The notes under the pieces were generated by a model. It made no database searches. It was not told the DNA's origin and saw only the letters and a list, made by a program, of their open reading frames with translations. From contig JAXMCR010000004.1 in NCBI GenBank assembly GCA_046349255.1, positions 853,831 to 917,830 of the forward strand: a stretch of 64,000 nt of DNA. Reading direction: 5' to 3'. Below, piece after piece: positions 30,209 through 39,183 of the stretch; the stretch's first letter is position 1, and every line of letters starts with the position of its first letter. This stretch comes from DAIODI01 sp046349255. Lineage in GTDB: Bacteria > Pseudomonadota > Alphaproteobacteria > Rhizobiales > Aestuariivirgaceae. A program made the translations under genes and the position numbers.

Positions 30209-31519
30209 TTACGCGCCGTTCGGGAATACCCGGCGGAAGATCGTATCGACGTGCTTCAGGTGATAGTCGAGGTCGAACAGGGAGGAGACCTCCTCCTTCG
30301 ACAGCGTCGCCATCACGTCTGCGTCGGCCAGCAGCTTGTCGAGGAAGTTGCCTTCCCCCCGCCACACCGGCATCGCGCAGCGCTGGACGAGGCGATAAGC
30401 CTCCTCGCGTGACCGGCCCTTGGCGACGAGCGCCAGCAGCACGCGCTGCGAGTTCATCAGCCCGCCGAGCCGGTCGAGATTCTTCTGCATGTTCTCCGGA
30501 TAGACGAGCAGGCGGTCCATCAGGCCGGTGAGCCGTACCAGCGCGAAATCGAGGTGCACGGTTGCGTCCGGGCCGATGCCGCGTTCGACGGAGGAGTGCG
30601 AGATATCGCGCTCGTGCCACAGCGCCACGTTCTCGAGCGCGGGCGTGACGGCCGAGCGCACCAGCCTGGCGAGGCCGGTCAGGTTCTCCGACAGCACCGG
30701 ATTGCGCTTGTGCGGCATCGCGGAGGAGCCCTTCTGCCCGGCGTCGAAGTATTCCTCGGCCTCGTAGACCTCTGTGCGCTGGAGATGGCGGATTTCCGTG
30801 GCGAGCCGTTCGACGGAACTAGCGACGACGCCGAGGGCGGCGAAGTAGGCGGCGTGCCGGTCGCGCGGAATGACCTGCGTCGAGACGGGTTCGACCCTGA
30901 GGCCGAGCTTCTTCGCCACGGCCTCCTCGACGCGCGGATCGATGTTGGCGAAGGTGCCGACGGCGCCCGAGATCGCGCAGGTCGACACTTCATCCTTGGC
31001 CGCCTCGAGCCGCTTCAGGCAGCGCTCGAACTCCGCGTAGGCCTGTGCGAGCTTCAGGCCGAACGTCGTCGGCTCCGCATGGATACCGTGGCTGCGCCCG
31101 ATGGTGACGGCGTCCTTGAACTCGAAGGCGCGCCGCTTCAGCACGGCGAGTAGCGCCTTCACGTCCGCGATGAGGATATCGGCGGCGCGCACGAGCTGGA
31201 TGTTGAAGCAGGTGTCGAGCACGTCGGAAGAGGTCATGCCCTGGTGCACGAAGCGCGCCTCGGGACCGACGAGCTCGGAGAGGTGCGTGAGGAACGCGAT
31301 GACGTCGTGCTTCACTTCGCGCTCGATCTCGTCGATGCGGGCGACGTCGAAGGTCGCGGCGTCGCCTTTCTGGCGGATGATGCGCGCGGCCTCCTTCGGC
31401 ACGAGCCCCAGGTCCGCCATCGCCTCCGTCGCCGCCGCCTCGATCTCGAACCAGATGCGGAACCGTGTCTGGGGATCCCAGATGGCGGCCATCTGCGGGC
31501 GGGTGTAGCGCGGTATCAT
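30209..31519 (-). CDS. purB: Adenylosuccinate lyase
   Basis: PurB catalyses two fumarate-releasing steps of purine synthesis, on SAICAR and adenylosuccinate. The 436-residue product carries the superfamily signature GSSAMPHKRNP and starts MIPRYTRPQMAAIW, as usual. HQGMTSSDVLDT and GRSHGIHAEPTTFG are active-site segments. A small membrane-protein gene lies 24 bases upstream on the same strand. Confidence 0.96.
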   Translation of the reverse strand: MIPRYTRPQMAAIWDPQTRFRIWFEIEAAATEAMADLGLVPKEAARIIRQKGDAATFDVARIDEIEREVKHDVIAFLTHLSELVGPEARFVHQGMTSSDVLDTCFNIQLVRAADILIADVKALLAVLKRRAFEFKDAVTIGRSHGIHAEPTTFGLKLAQAYAEFERCLKRLEAAKDEVSTCAISGAVGTFANIDPRVEEAVAKKLGLRVEPVSTQVIPRDRHAAYFAALGVVASSVERLATEIRHLQRTEVYEAEEYFDAGQKGSSAMPHKRNPVLSENLTGLARLVRSAVTPALENVALWHERDISHSSVERGIGPDATVHLDFALVRLTGLMDRLLVYPENMQKNLDRLGGLMNSQRVLLALVAKGRSREEAYRLVQRCAMPVWRGEGNFLDKLLADADVMATLSKEEVSSLFDLDYHLKHVDTIFRRVFPNGA

Positions 31520-31543
31520 CTCGATCTTCCCGGGCGAGGTGGG

Positions 31544-32056
31544 TTAGCGGAATTCGGCGCCGACGACGTCGACCTGCCAGCGCGGGCTATTGATAGTGGG
31601 CGCGTTGCGGATGGCAACCGTCTGCGAAAGCGCCCGGGTCTGTTCCGGCGGCACGTCGATGCGGAACGTCGTCGTCTCGTCCGCCACCGTCTCGCAATCC
31701 TGCCCGGCGGCGGCGGGGCACTTCTGCATGCGCACCCTCAGCCTGAGCGTGGTGAGGGCGCCGACCGTGCGCCCGTTCCGCACCCAGCCCGTGATCTTGA
31801 AGAACTCCGGCGGGTTGCCGGAGAAGAGGGGATCGAGCCCCACGTCGATGTCGCGCAGTTCGACACCGGTGACGGCGGCGTCGTCATCGCCGGGCGCGCG
31901 CAGGCCGGCTTGCTTCACCATCACGATCAGGAGAACGCCGATGATCGCCGCGACGACGCCGGCGAGCGTCATCACCGCGGTCGAACTCAGCTGCTGCTTG
32001 TTGAGGGCGAGATAGAGCGCAGCGCCCGCGACGAGGCTCAGGATCAACCATATCAT
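31544..32056 (-). CDS. Membrane-anchored hypothetical protein
   Basis: A 170-residue protein with two N-terminal hydrophobic helices (MIWLILSLVAGAALYLAL and VMTLAGVVAAIIGVLLIVMV) and a soluble domain of beta character. The domain includes the paired cysteines of MQKCPAAAGQDCETV, which could form a disulfide in the periplasm. Start 32056 gives a helix from the first residue. I do not recognise a named function. It may be co-transcribed with purB. Confidence 0.65.
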   Translation of the reverse strand: MIWLILSLVAGAALYLALNKQQLSSTAVMTLAGVVAAIIGVLLIVMVKQAGLRAPGDDDAAVTGVELRDIDVGLDPLFSGNPPEFFKITGWVRNGRTVGALTTLRLRVRMQKCPAAAGQDCETVADETTTFRIDVPPEQTRALSQTVAIRNAPTINSPRWQVDVVGAEFR

Positions 32057-32156
32057 GCCCGCGTCCTTAGCATGCCGATCGCGGCAACACATGCGGAAAA
32101 CCGGGCCAAAATACAAACGGAGGTTGCGGAGTCCACGCGAAGCCCTATAGTTTTTG

Positions 32157-32193
32157 GCTTAACTGGCACGTTGGTTGCACGTTTAGGTTAAGC
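32157..32193. promoter_or_regulatory. Inverted repeat upstream of the LuxR-type gene
   Basis: GCTTAAC (32157-32163) and GTTAAGC (32187-32193) are a perfect 7-bp inverted repeat 23 bases apart. Between them GCACG occurs twice around TTGGTT. It ends 22 bases before the LuxR-type start, within the promoter region, and could be an operator for that regulator or a leader hairpin. Confidence 0.35.
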
Positions 32194-32215
32194 TCCCGGA
32201 GAGTGGCTCAATGCG

Positions 32216-32941
32216 ATGCGACCGTTCGACATTCTGGACCTGAACACCACGCCGTTCCCGACTTTCGAGGCGGCCTCGGCGCAACTGCTGAGCCTGCGCG
32301 CCGACCTCGAGGTCGAGAACCTCTCGTATTGGCACATCGGTCCGCACGGCGCCAATCTGGGCGATGCGGTGTGGATCTCGACCTACCCCAGAGAATACCG
32401 CGACCTCTACCTGAAGCTGGAATTGCAGAAGGGCGATCCGGCGTTCGCGCTGAGCTTCGAACGGCTCTTGCCGACCGACTGGGACGACATCCACAGCCTC
32501 GCGCAGAGCCGGCCGATCCTCGAGGCCGCGCACGACTTCCACATCTCGCCGCGCGGCATCTCGTTTCCGATCCGGGACGAGGCGACCGGCGACAGCCTGT
32601 TCAACCTCAACATCCGCTGCACGGATGCGGAGTGGCACGCGCGGCGCAACGGCCTCGCGCGCGACTTCTTCGCCGTGGCGCACGTGTTCCACATGATGGT
32701 CCGCCGCATCCTGCGCGGCTCCGCCGGCGAGGAAGAGGCCCCCACGCTGTCGCGCCGCGAAATTGCGGTGATGCGCTGCGCGGCGCGCGGATTGACCGCC
32801 AAGCAGACCGCGCTTGAACTCGGCATCGCGGAGAATTCCGTACGGATCTTCATCCAGTTCGCCAAGCGCCGCCTCAACGCGAAGACGAAGGCGCAGGCCG
32901 TGGCGATCGCGCTGTCGAGCGGGCTGCTCAAAAGCGATTAG
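32216..32941 (+). CDS. LuxR-family regulator with autoinducer-binding domain (solo)
   Basis: A 241-residue regulator. Residues about 15-165 form an autoinducer-binding domain, and 178-232 a LuxR-type HTH (LSRREIAVMRCAARGLTAKQ). Of the residues that contact acyl-homoserine lactones in TraR, I can place D74-P75 (GDP), W89, G114 and Y65, but the first tryptophan is a tyrosine (Y61). No luxI-like gene is in the window, so this is a solo that may sense external or non-AHL signals. Confidence 0.82.
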   Translation: MRPFDILDLNTTPFPTFEAASAQLLSLRADLEVENLSYWHIGPHGANLGDAVWISTYPREYRDLYLKLELQKGDPAFALSFERLLPTDWDDIHSLAQSRPILEAAHDFHISPRGISFPIRDEATGDSLFNLNIRCTDAEWHARRNGLARDFFAVAHVFHMMVRRILRGSAGEEEAPTLSRREIAVMRCAARGLTAKQTALELGIAENSVRIFIQFAKRRLNAKTKAQAVAIALSSGLLKSD

Positions 32942-32955
32942 TCGTTTTGCGCTAA

Positions 32956-32985
32956 TTGCAACCCCGCACGCGCGACCCCTATACA
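32956..32985 (+). promoter_or_regulatory. Promoter-like sequence after the LuxR gene
   Basis: TTGCAA (32956-32961), 18 bases, then TATACA (32980-32985), just downstream of the LuxR stop. No convincing coding start follows. The next element is a hairpin series, which suggests a non-coding transcript. Confidence 0.5.
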
Positions 32986-33054
32986 ATACGCGTTCGATGA
33001 AGCGAACGACCTGAGGGAGCAGTCAATATTGCCCTTGCCTGCCTCCCCCTACTG

Positions 33055-33086
33055 GGCGGCCGGCGCAAGCCGGTCGCCTTTCGTTT
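33055..33086 (+). terminator. Hairpin with GCAA tetraloop and T-rich tail
   Basis: GGCGGCCGGC (33055-33064) pairs with GCCGGTCGCC (33069-33078), with one G-T wobble, around GCAA. TTTCGTTTT follows. This is a plausible first terminator for the candidate small RNA. Confidence 0.5.
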
Positions 33087-33112
33087 TCCTTGTGGTGTCT
33101 CCCAGGAATGCA

Positions 33113-33152
33113 TCATCCGCACCGTGGTCCCCCACGGTGCGGATGACTTTTT
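33113..33152 (+). terminator. Perfect 15-bp terminator hairpin
   Basis: The two arms (33113-33127 and 33132-33146) pair perfectly around TCCC, and TTTTT follows at 33148-33152. It faces the end of livK, so the hairpin could also protect the livK transcript, but a T tract is present only in the plus direction. Confidence 0.8.
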
Positions 33153-33186
33153 GCAAGCGCGTGACGCGCCCGTCGTCAGAGACGGA

Positions 33187-34302
33187 TCACTTGATGCTCG
33201 GATCCTCGGCGTACTTGCCGTTCGTCCACTTGTAGAAGACGTACTGCGGATCCGTGATGTCGCCCTTCGCGTTGAGCTTGAGCTCGCCGAGCACGGTCTG
33301 CACCGCGTTGCCCGCGCGCAGCCACTCCGCGATCTTCTTGGAGTCCGTCGTCTTCAGCGCCTGCGCGCCCGCAGCCCACATCTGCACCGCGGCATAGGTG
33401 TAGAGCGTGTAGCCTTCCGGATCGTAGCCGACCGCCTTGAACTCCTCGACGACGTCCTTGGCCGCCGGGTTGTTGCGGGGCTCGGGCGCGAACGTGAAGA
33501 TCATGCCCTCGCCGGCCGGGCCGGTGATCTGCCAGAACTCCTCGGTGTTGAACGCGTCACCCGAGACCATCTGGGCGTTCAGGCCCTGCTCGCGCATCTG
33601 GCGCAGGATGATGCCGCCCTCGGTGTGGTAGCCACCCACGTACACGGCGTCGACCTTGGCTTCCTTGAGCTTCGAGACGAGCGCGGTGTAGTCCTTCTCG
33701 CCGGCCGTGTAGCCTTCGTAGAGGACTTCCGTGAGGCCCGCCGCGTTCATCGCCTTCTTGGTCTCGTCGGCGAGGCCTTTGCCGTACGCCGTCTTGTCCT
33801 GGATGATGGCGACGTTCTTGCCCTTGAAGGCCTTGGCGAGGTAGGCGCCGGCCACCTGACCCTGCGCGTCGTCACGGCCGCAGGTGCGCGCGACGTTCCA
33901 GCCGCCTTCCTCGGTGAACTTCGGGTTCGTCGAGGCCGGGGTGATCTGCAGGATGCCCTCTTCCTCGTAGACCTTCGAGGCCGGGATCGACGAGCCGGAG
34001 CAGAAGTGCCCGGCCATGAACACCACGCCGCTCGAGGCCATCTGGTTGGCGACCGCGACCGCCTGCTTGGGATCGCACGCGTCGTCGCCGACGCTGAGGA
34101 CGAGCTGCTCGCCGTTGACGCCGCCCTTGGCGTTGATGTCCTTCACGGCCATCTCGGCGCCGCGCTTCATCTGCTCGCCGAACGCCGCGTACTGGCCGGT
34201 GATCGGACCAGCGGTGGCGATCTTGATGTCGGCCCACGCGGCCGACGCGGCCAGCGCCATCGCGATGCCAAGCGAGACGCCTGACAGTAGAAGCTTCTTC
34301 AT
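33187..34302 (-). CDS. livK: Branched-chain amino acid ABC transporter substrate-binding protein
   Basis: A 371-residue periplasmic binding protein of the LivJ/LivK family. Signal peptide about residues 1-24 (ending AWA), then DIKIATAGPITGQYAAFGEQ, typical of the leucine/isoleucine/valine-binding fold, with ligand-site region HFCSGSSIPASK and YGKGLADE. It delivers amino acids to LivHMGF, encoded just upstream on the same strand. The gap of 139 bases to the DUF6867 gene suggests an extra internal promoter for the abundant binding protein. Confidence 0.93.
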   Translation of the reverse strand: MKKLLLSGVSLGIAMALAASAAWADIKIATAGPITGQYAAFGEQMKRGAEMAVKDINAKGGVNGEQLVLSVGDDACDPKQAVAVANQMASSGVVFMAGHFCSGSSIPASKVYEEEGILQITPASTNPKFTEEGGWNVARTCGRDDAQGQVAGAYLAKAFKGKNVAIIQDKTAYGKGLADETKKAMNAAGLTEVLYEGYTAGEKDYTALVSKLKEAKVDAVYVGGYHTEGGIILRQMREQGLNAQMVSGDAFNTEEFWQITGPAGEGMIFTFAPEPRNNPAAKDVVEEFKAVGYDPEGYTLYTYAAVQMWAAGAQALKTTDSKKIAEWLRAGNAVQTVLGELKLNAKGDITDPQYVFYKWTNGKYAEDPSIK

Positions 34303-34441
34303 GTTGAGATTCTCCCTAACTTACAGGGGTTTAAGGTAGCGCCCGAGGTGGGCGGCAGTTCCCCTGGTGTCTATTCTTGGCCCAACGCAATTCAATTTGG
34401 AAGGGCCAAAGCGGTCTGAAACATGAACGTTTCGAGAGCCG

Positions 34442-34789
34442 TCAGACCCGCGGTTTTTCGCGCCAGAAGAAGGGTCCGGCACGCTCGTTCAGCCAGCCGT
34501 ACTGCCGCACCATCTGGTCCACCCGCTTCAGCCGGTAGCCGAGCAGCGCCCCCGCAATCAGGACGAGCGTGTCGGTGACGAAGTAGTGGAGGCTCAGGAG
34601 GCTGCCGTTGAACAGCGCGTAGTGCAGGAAGCGCAGGGCCGCGCCGAGCGGGATCATGTAGGCGACTGCCATCCACACCGGCCGCCACTTGAGCGCGAGG
34701 CCGCGTCCGGCAAGGAACGCGGCGCCGCCGCCGATCAGCACCGTCATGATCAGGAAGATCCAGGGATTGTCCTCGACGAACAGCGACAT
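34442..34789 (-). CDS. DUF6867 membrane protein within the liv operon
   Basis: A 115-residue inner-membrane protein with about three helices (FLIMTVLIGGGAAFLAGRGL, WMAVAYMIPLGAALRFLHYA and FVTDTLVLIAGALLGYRLKR). The ending VRQYGWLNERAGPFFWREK resembles small proteins annotated DUF6867 that sit between livF and livK in Rhizobiales. It starts 3 bases after livF. It may be an accessory of the LIV-I transporter; no function is known to me. Confidence 0.75.
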   Translation of the reverse strand: MSLFVEDNPWIFLIMTVLIGGGAAFLAGRGLALKWRPVWMAVAYMIPLGAALRFLHYALFNGSLLSLHYFVTDTLVLIAGALLGYRLKRVDQMVRQYGWLNERAGPFFWREKPRV

Positions 34790-34792
34790 CGC

Positions 34793-35520
<728 letters not shown>

Positions 35521-35524
<4 letters not shown>

Positions 35525-36495
35525 CGCGGGCCTCCCTTGCGGGGCGCGGGCTTCTTCGCTGCAGCCTTCTTCGCGGGCTTCCGGGCGGCGGGCTTTTGGG
35601 CAGGGGCCTTGCGCGCCGGTGCAGCCGACTCGAGCGGCAGCGCGGCAGGGGCTACTTCGCCCACGGCCTCGTGGACGATCGTCTCGATGATCGGGTCTTC
35701 CACTTCCTCGACGCCGAGGTAGGCCTTGATCACCTTCGGGTCGGAGCGCACCGCGTCGGTCGAGCCGTCGGCGATCTTCTCGCCGTAGTCGAGCACGATG
35801 ACGTGGTCGGAGATCTCCATCACCACCGACATGTCGTGCTCGATGAGCAGGATCGAGATGCCCTCGTCCTTGCGGATCGAGCGCAGCAGCGCGTTGAGCT
35901 CTTCCGACTCGCGCGGGTTGAGGCCGGCCGCCGGCTCGTCGAGGCAGAGGAGCTGCGGGTTGGTGCACATCGCGCGCGCGATCTCGAGCCGGCGCTGTGC
36001 GCCGTAGGGCAGGTCGCCCGCCGCGTCGTCCGCGCGGTCGATCAGCCCCGTCTTCTCGAGCCAGTACGCGCCCCTGTCGCGCGCGGCGCGTTCGGCTGCG
36101 CGATAGGAGGGCAGGCCGAACAGCCCGCCGATCGTGAGCATCGAGGCCGACATCAGCGTGTTGTGCTGCGCCACCATCAGGTTTTCGAGCACCGTCATGC
36201 CGGAGAACAGGCGGATGTTCTGGAACGTCCGCGCGATCCCGGAGCGGGCGATATGGAAGTCGTCCATCCGCTCGAGCAGGTGTTCGGAGCCGTCCGGCTT
36301 GCGGAAGGTGAGGCGGCCTTCGGTCGGCTTGTAGAAGCCGGTGATGCAGTTGAAAACGGTCGTCTTGCCGGCGCCGTTCGGGCCGATCAGCGCGGTGATG
36401 TCGCCCTGGCGCACGTCGAACGACAGGTCGTTCACGGCGGTGAGGCCGCCGAAACGCATCGTCATGTGCTCGACGGTGAGGAGTGCCGGCGCCAT
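35521..36495 (-). CDS. livG: Branched-chain amino acid ABC transporter ATP-binding protein LivG with basic C-terminal tail
   Basis: A 324-residue ATPase. Walker A GPNGAGKTT, the LivG-type signature LPYGAQRRLEIARAM and LLCLDEPAAGLNPRE are intact. After the ABC domain (about residue 260) there is an unusual extension. It ends in some 35 residues rich in Ala, Lys and Pro (repeats such as AARKPAKKAAAKKPAPRK), like histone H1-type tails, so the protein is about 60 residues longer than usual LivG. It overlaps livM by 1 base and livF by 4. Confidence 0.93.
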
Positions 36496-37886
36496 CAGCC
36501 GTGACCCTCGCCGACGAGGTCGCCCGAGATCGCCTTCTTCTCCTTCAGGAACACCGACGGCTCGCGCTTGGTCACGAGGCCGCGCGGGCGCCAGATCATG
36601 ATCGCGACCATCGCGAGGCCGAACACGATCATGCGGTACTGCGGCGGGTCGAAGTCGGGGCCGAAGATCTGCTTCAGGAAGTCGAGGTTCCGGAACGCCT
36701 CGAAGCCGCCGATCATCACGATCGAGGCGACGACCACGCCGATCTGCGAGCCGAGGCCGCCCAGCACGACGATCGCGAGGATCAGCGCGGACTCCATGAA
36801 CACGAACGACTCAGGCGACACGAAGCCCTGCCGCGTGGCGAAGAACGCGCCGGCAAAGCCGCCGAACATTGCTCCCATGGCGAACGCGGTGAGCTTGGTG
36901 TTGGTCGTGTTGATGCCGAGCGAGCGGCAGGCGATCTCGTCCTCGCGCAAGGCCTCCCAGGCGCGTCCGATCGGCAGCTTGCGCAGGCGCAGCGTCACGA
37001 AGTTGGTGAGGAGCGCGAGCAGCAGGATGATGTAGTAGAGGAAGATGATGCGGTAGATCGGCGCGGGCTCGAGGCCGAAGGTCGCGGCAAAGCCTTTGTC
37101 GCTCGAGTCGAACGGGATGCCGAAGAAGGTCGGACGCGGAACGTCGGAGATGCCGTTCGGCCCGCCGGTAAAGGTGTACCAGTTGATCAGGACGACGCGG
37201 ATGATCTCGCCGAATGCGAGCGTGACGATCGCGAGGTAGTCGCCGCGCAGTCGCAAGACCGGAAAGCCCAGGATGATCCCCCAACAGGCGGCGAGAATGC
37301 CGGCGATCGGCAGCGCGATCCAGAACGCCCACGGCATCAGCCAGTCGGGAAACCACATCGGGAAGTAGGTGGTCGACAGCAGCGCGTAGGAGTAGGCGCC
37401 GACAGCGTAAAAGGCGACGTAGCCGAGGTCGAGGAGGCCGGCGAGCCCGACCACGATGTTGAGACCCCAGCCGAGCATGATGTAGGTCAGGATCAGGATG
37501 CCGAGGTCGAGCTGGTAGCGCTTGACGAACGGCAGGAAGGGCAGGAGCAAGGCGAAGACGAGGAGGCCGACGCCCAGATACTTCGTCAACGGAGCGATCG
37601 CCTCGCCCGCCTTCGACAGGACGCCGGCGCGGGGCGCCGCGGTGTCGCGCCGCTGCCAGACGAAGAGTTCGAGGATGAGGCGGCCGAAGAACACGACCGC
37701 GACCGCGAGCGCGACCTTCGCCCAGTGCTCCTCGAGGACGAGGCCGCCCGGCGCGGTGGTCGTGCGCAGACCCATGATCGGCGCGGCGATCACCAGCGCG
37801 ATCAGTGCGGCGTAGAAGCTGCTCTTCAGTGCGGCTCCCACGTTGCCGGGCGCGGCAGCCGTCGCGGCGGGCTGGGTAGACGCCAT
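36495..37886 (-). CDS. livM: Branched-chain amino acid ABC transporter permease LivM
   Basis: A 463-residue inner-membrane permease with an N-terminal extension of two to three helices before the conserved core. The core includes YFPMWFPDWLMP and the ATPase-contact EAA-like loop GRAWEALREDEIACRSLGIN. GGLGSQIGVVVAS and MIWRPRGLV near the end are typical. It forms the transmembrane channel with LivH. It lies 4 bases after livH. Confidence 0.94.
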   Translation of the reverse strand: MASTQPAATAAAPGNVGAALKSSFYAALIALVIAAPIMGLRTTTAPGGLVLEEHWAKVALAVAVVFFGRLILELFVWQRRDTAAPRAGVLSKAGEAIAPLTKYLGVGLLVFALLLPFLPFVKRYQLDLGILILTYIMLGWGLNIVVGLAGLLDLGYVAFYAVGAYSYALLSTTYFPMWFPDWLMPWAFWIALPIAGILAACWGIILGFPVLRLRGDYLAIVTLAFGEIIRVVLINWYTFTGGPNGISDVPRPTFFGIPFDSSDKGFAATFGLEPAPIYRIIFLYYIILLLALLTNFVTLRLRKLPIGRAWEALREDEIACRSLGINTTNTKLTAFAMGAMFGGFAGAFFATRQGFVSPESFVFMESALILAIVVLGGLGSQIGVVVASIVMIGGFEAFRNLDFLKQIFGPDFDPPQYRMIVFGLAMVAIMIWRPRGLVTKREPSVFLKEKKAISGDLVGEGHG

Positions 37887-37890
37887 GGCG

Positions 37891-38826
37891 CTACACCTTC
37901 TCGACTTCGGGCCGGCCGAGCAGGCCCTGCGGCAGGAAGATGAGGACGAGGGCGAGCATCGAGAAGGCGGCGACGTCCTTGTACTCGATCGGGAAGTAGG
38001 CGCCCCAGAACGTCTCGATCAGGCCGATGATGATGCCGCCGAGCATGGCGCCGGGCAGCGAGCCGATGCCGCCGAGCACGGCGGCGGTGAACGCTTTGAT
38101 GCCGGCGAGGAAGCCGATGTAGAAATCGATGACGCCGTAGTAGAGCTCGAACATCAGGCCCGCGACGGCGGCGAGGGCGGCGCCGATGATGAACGTGATC
38201 GAGATCGTGCGGTCGACGTTGATGCCGAGCAGCGAGGCCATCTTCATGTCCTGCTCGCAGGCGCGCTGGGCGCGGCCGAGCGAGGTGCGCGAGATGATCA
38301 GTGTAAAGATCGTCATCAGCACGACGGTCGTCACCATGATGAGGATCTGCACGTAGGAGATCGCCACCACGAAGTTCCCCTGCGGCGAGACGTGCTCCAT
38401 CAGCGTGATGTTGCCTGTGATCAGGGGCTGCATCGGTTTCGGCCGGGCGCCCTGGTTGATGCGCACGAACTCCTGCAGCACGATCGACATGCCGATCGCC
38501 GAGATCAGCGGCGCCAGTCGGAACGAGCCGCGCAACGGGCGGTAGGCGACGCGCTCGACGGTCCAGTTGTAGACCGCGGCGACGATCATCGCGACGACGA
38601 GCACCAGCATCAGCGCGAGGATGATGACGAGGAAGCCGGACGAGGCGGTGATGCCGAGCGCGATGATGGTGATCAGCGCCACGAACGTCCCGACCATGAA
38701 GATGTCGCCGTGGGCGAAGTTGATCATCCCGATGATCCCGTAGACCATCGTGTATCCGATCGCGATCAGCCCGTAGATTGACCCCAGCGTCAGCCCGTTG
38801 ATGAGCTGCTGGACGAAATACTCCAT
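37891..38826 (-). CDS. livH: Branched-chain amino acid ABC transporter permease LivH
   Basis: A 311-residue permease. It opens MEYFVQQLINGLTLGSIYGL with IGMINFAHGDIFMVGTF, the LivH signature. The coupling loop GRAQRACEQDMKMASLLGIN contacts the ATPases. GGIGSLPGAMLGG and FLPQGLLGRP end the protein. It is the first gene of the minus-strand liv operon; the promoter should lie in 38827-38900. Confidence 0.94.
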   Translation of the reverse strand: MEYFVQQLINGLTLGSIYGLIAIGYTMVYGIIGMINFAHGDIFMVGTFVALITIIALGITASSGFLVIILALMLVLVVAMIVAAVYNWTVERVAYRPLRGSFRLAPLISAIGMSIVLQEFVRINQGARPKPMQPLITGNITLMEHVSPQGNFVVAISYVQILIMVTTVVLMTIFTLIISRTSLGRAQRACEQDMKMASLLGINVDRTISITFIIGAALAAVAGLMFELYYGVIDFYIGFLAGIKAFTAAVLGGIGSLPGAMLGGIIIGLIETFWGAYFPIEYKDVAAFSMLALVLIFLPQGLLGRPEVEKV

Positions 38827-38921
38827 CCCTGCGTCCCTTGAAGTCCGGTTTCGCCAATGTGTCCGGCTTGTGACAGTCCTTTAGTCTGGCCGTCCGTCAA
38901 ACACAAGGCGATGTGAGTGCC

Positions 38922-39158
38922 TCAGAAGGCCCGGTACGTCACGATCGTGTAGGTGTCGCGGATGCCTTCGATCGTGTGCAGTTTCTCGTTGATGAAGCGG
39001 CCGACGTCCTCGCCGTCGGCGAGGTAGAACTTCACCAGCAGGTCGAAGCCGCCGGCGGTCGAGTAGATCTCGGAGGCGATCTCGGCGTCGGCGATGGCGG
39101 TCGCGACCTCGTAGGCGCGGCCGAGGTCGCACTTGATCTGTACAAAGAACGGTTTCAT
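38922..39158 (-). CDS. Stand-alone Lrp/AsnC ligand-binding domain protein
   Basis: A 78-residue protein that consists only of the RAM (AsnC C-terminal) domain: MKPFFVQIKCDLGRAYEVA, GGFDLLVKFYLADGEDVGRF and IRDTYTIVTYRAF. There is no HTH domain. Such stand-alone domains bind amino acids and form oligomers, and may tune full-length Lrp proteins or enzymes. It sits between the aminotransferase gene and livH on the same strand, so an amino-acid sensing role is plausible but unproven. Start 39158 matches the domain boundary. Confidence 0.82.
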   Translation of the reverse strand: MKPFFVQIKCDLGRAYEVATAIADAEIASEIYSTAGGFDLLVKFYLADGEDVGRFINEKLHTIEGIRDTYTIVTYRAF

Positions 39159-39183
39159 CGCCGATGTTTCCCGAAGTTGCGCC

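Larger units (their letters stand above)
32991..33152 (+). ncRNA. Candidate small RNA
   Basis: A promoter at 32956-32985 leads into a 5' stem (GTTCG, ATGAAG, CGAAC), then an unpaired C-rich stretch containing CCTGCCTCCCCCTA, which could pair with Shine-Dalgarno sequences. A 10-bp GC hairpin with a GCAA tetraloop (33055-33078) follows with a T-rich tail, and finally a perfect 15-bp hairpin with TTTTT (33113-33152). Transcription may stop at either hairpin, giving about 95 or 160 nucleotides. The layout resembles trans-acting sRNAs of Rhizobiales, but I cannot assign a family. Confidence 0.35.
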
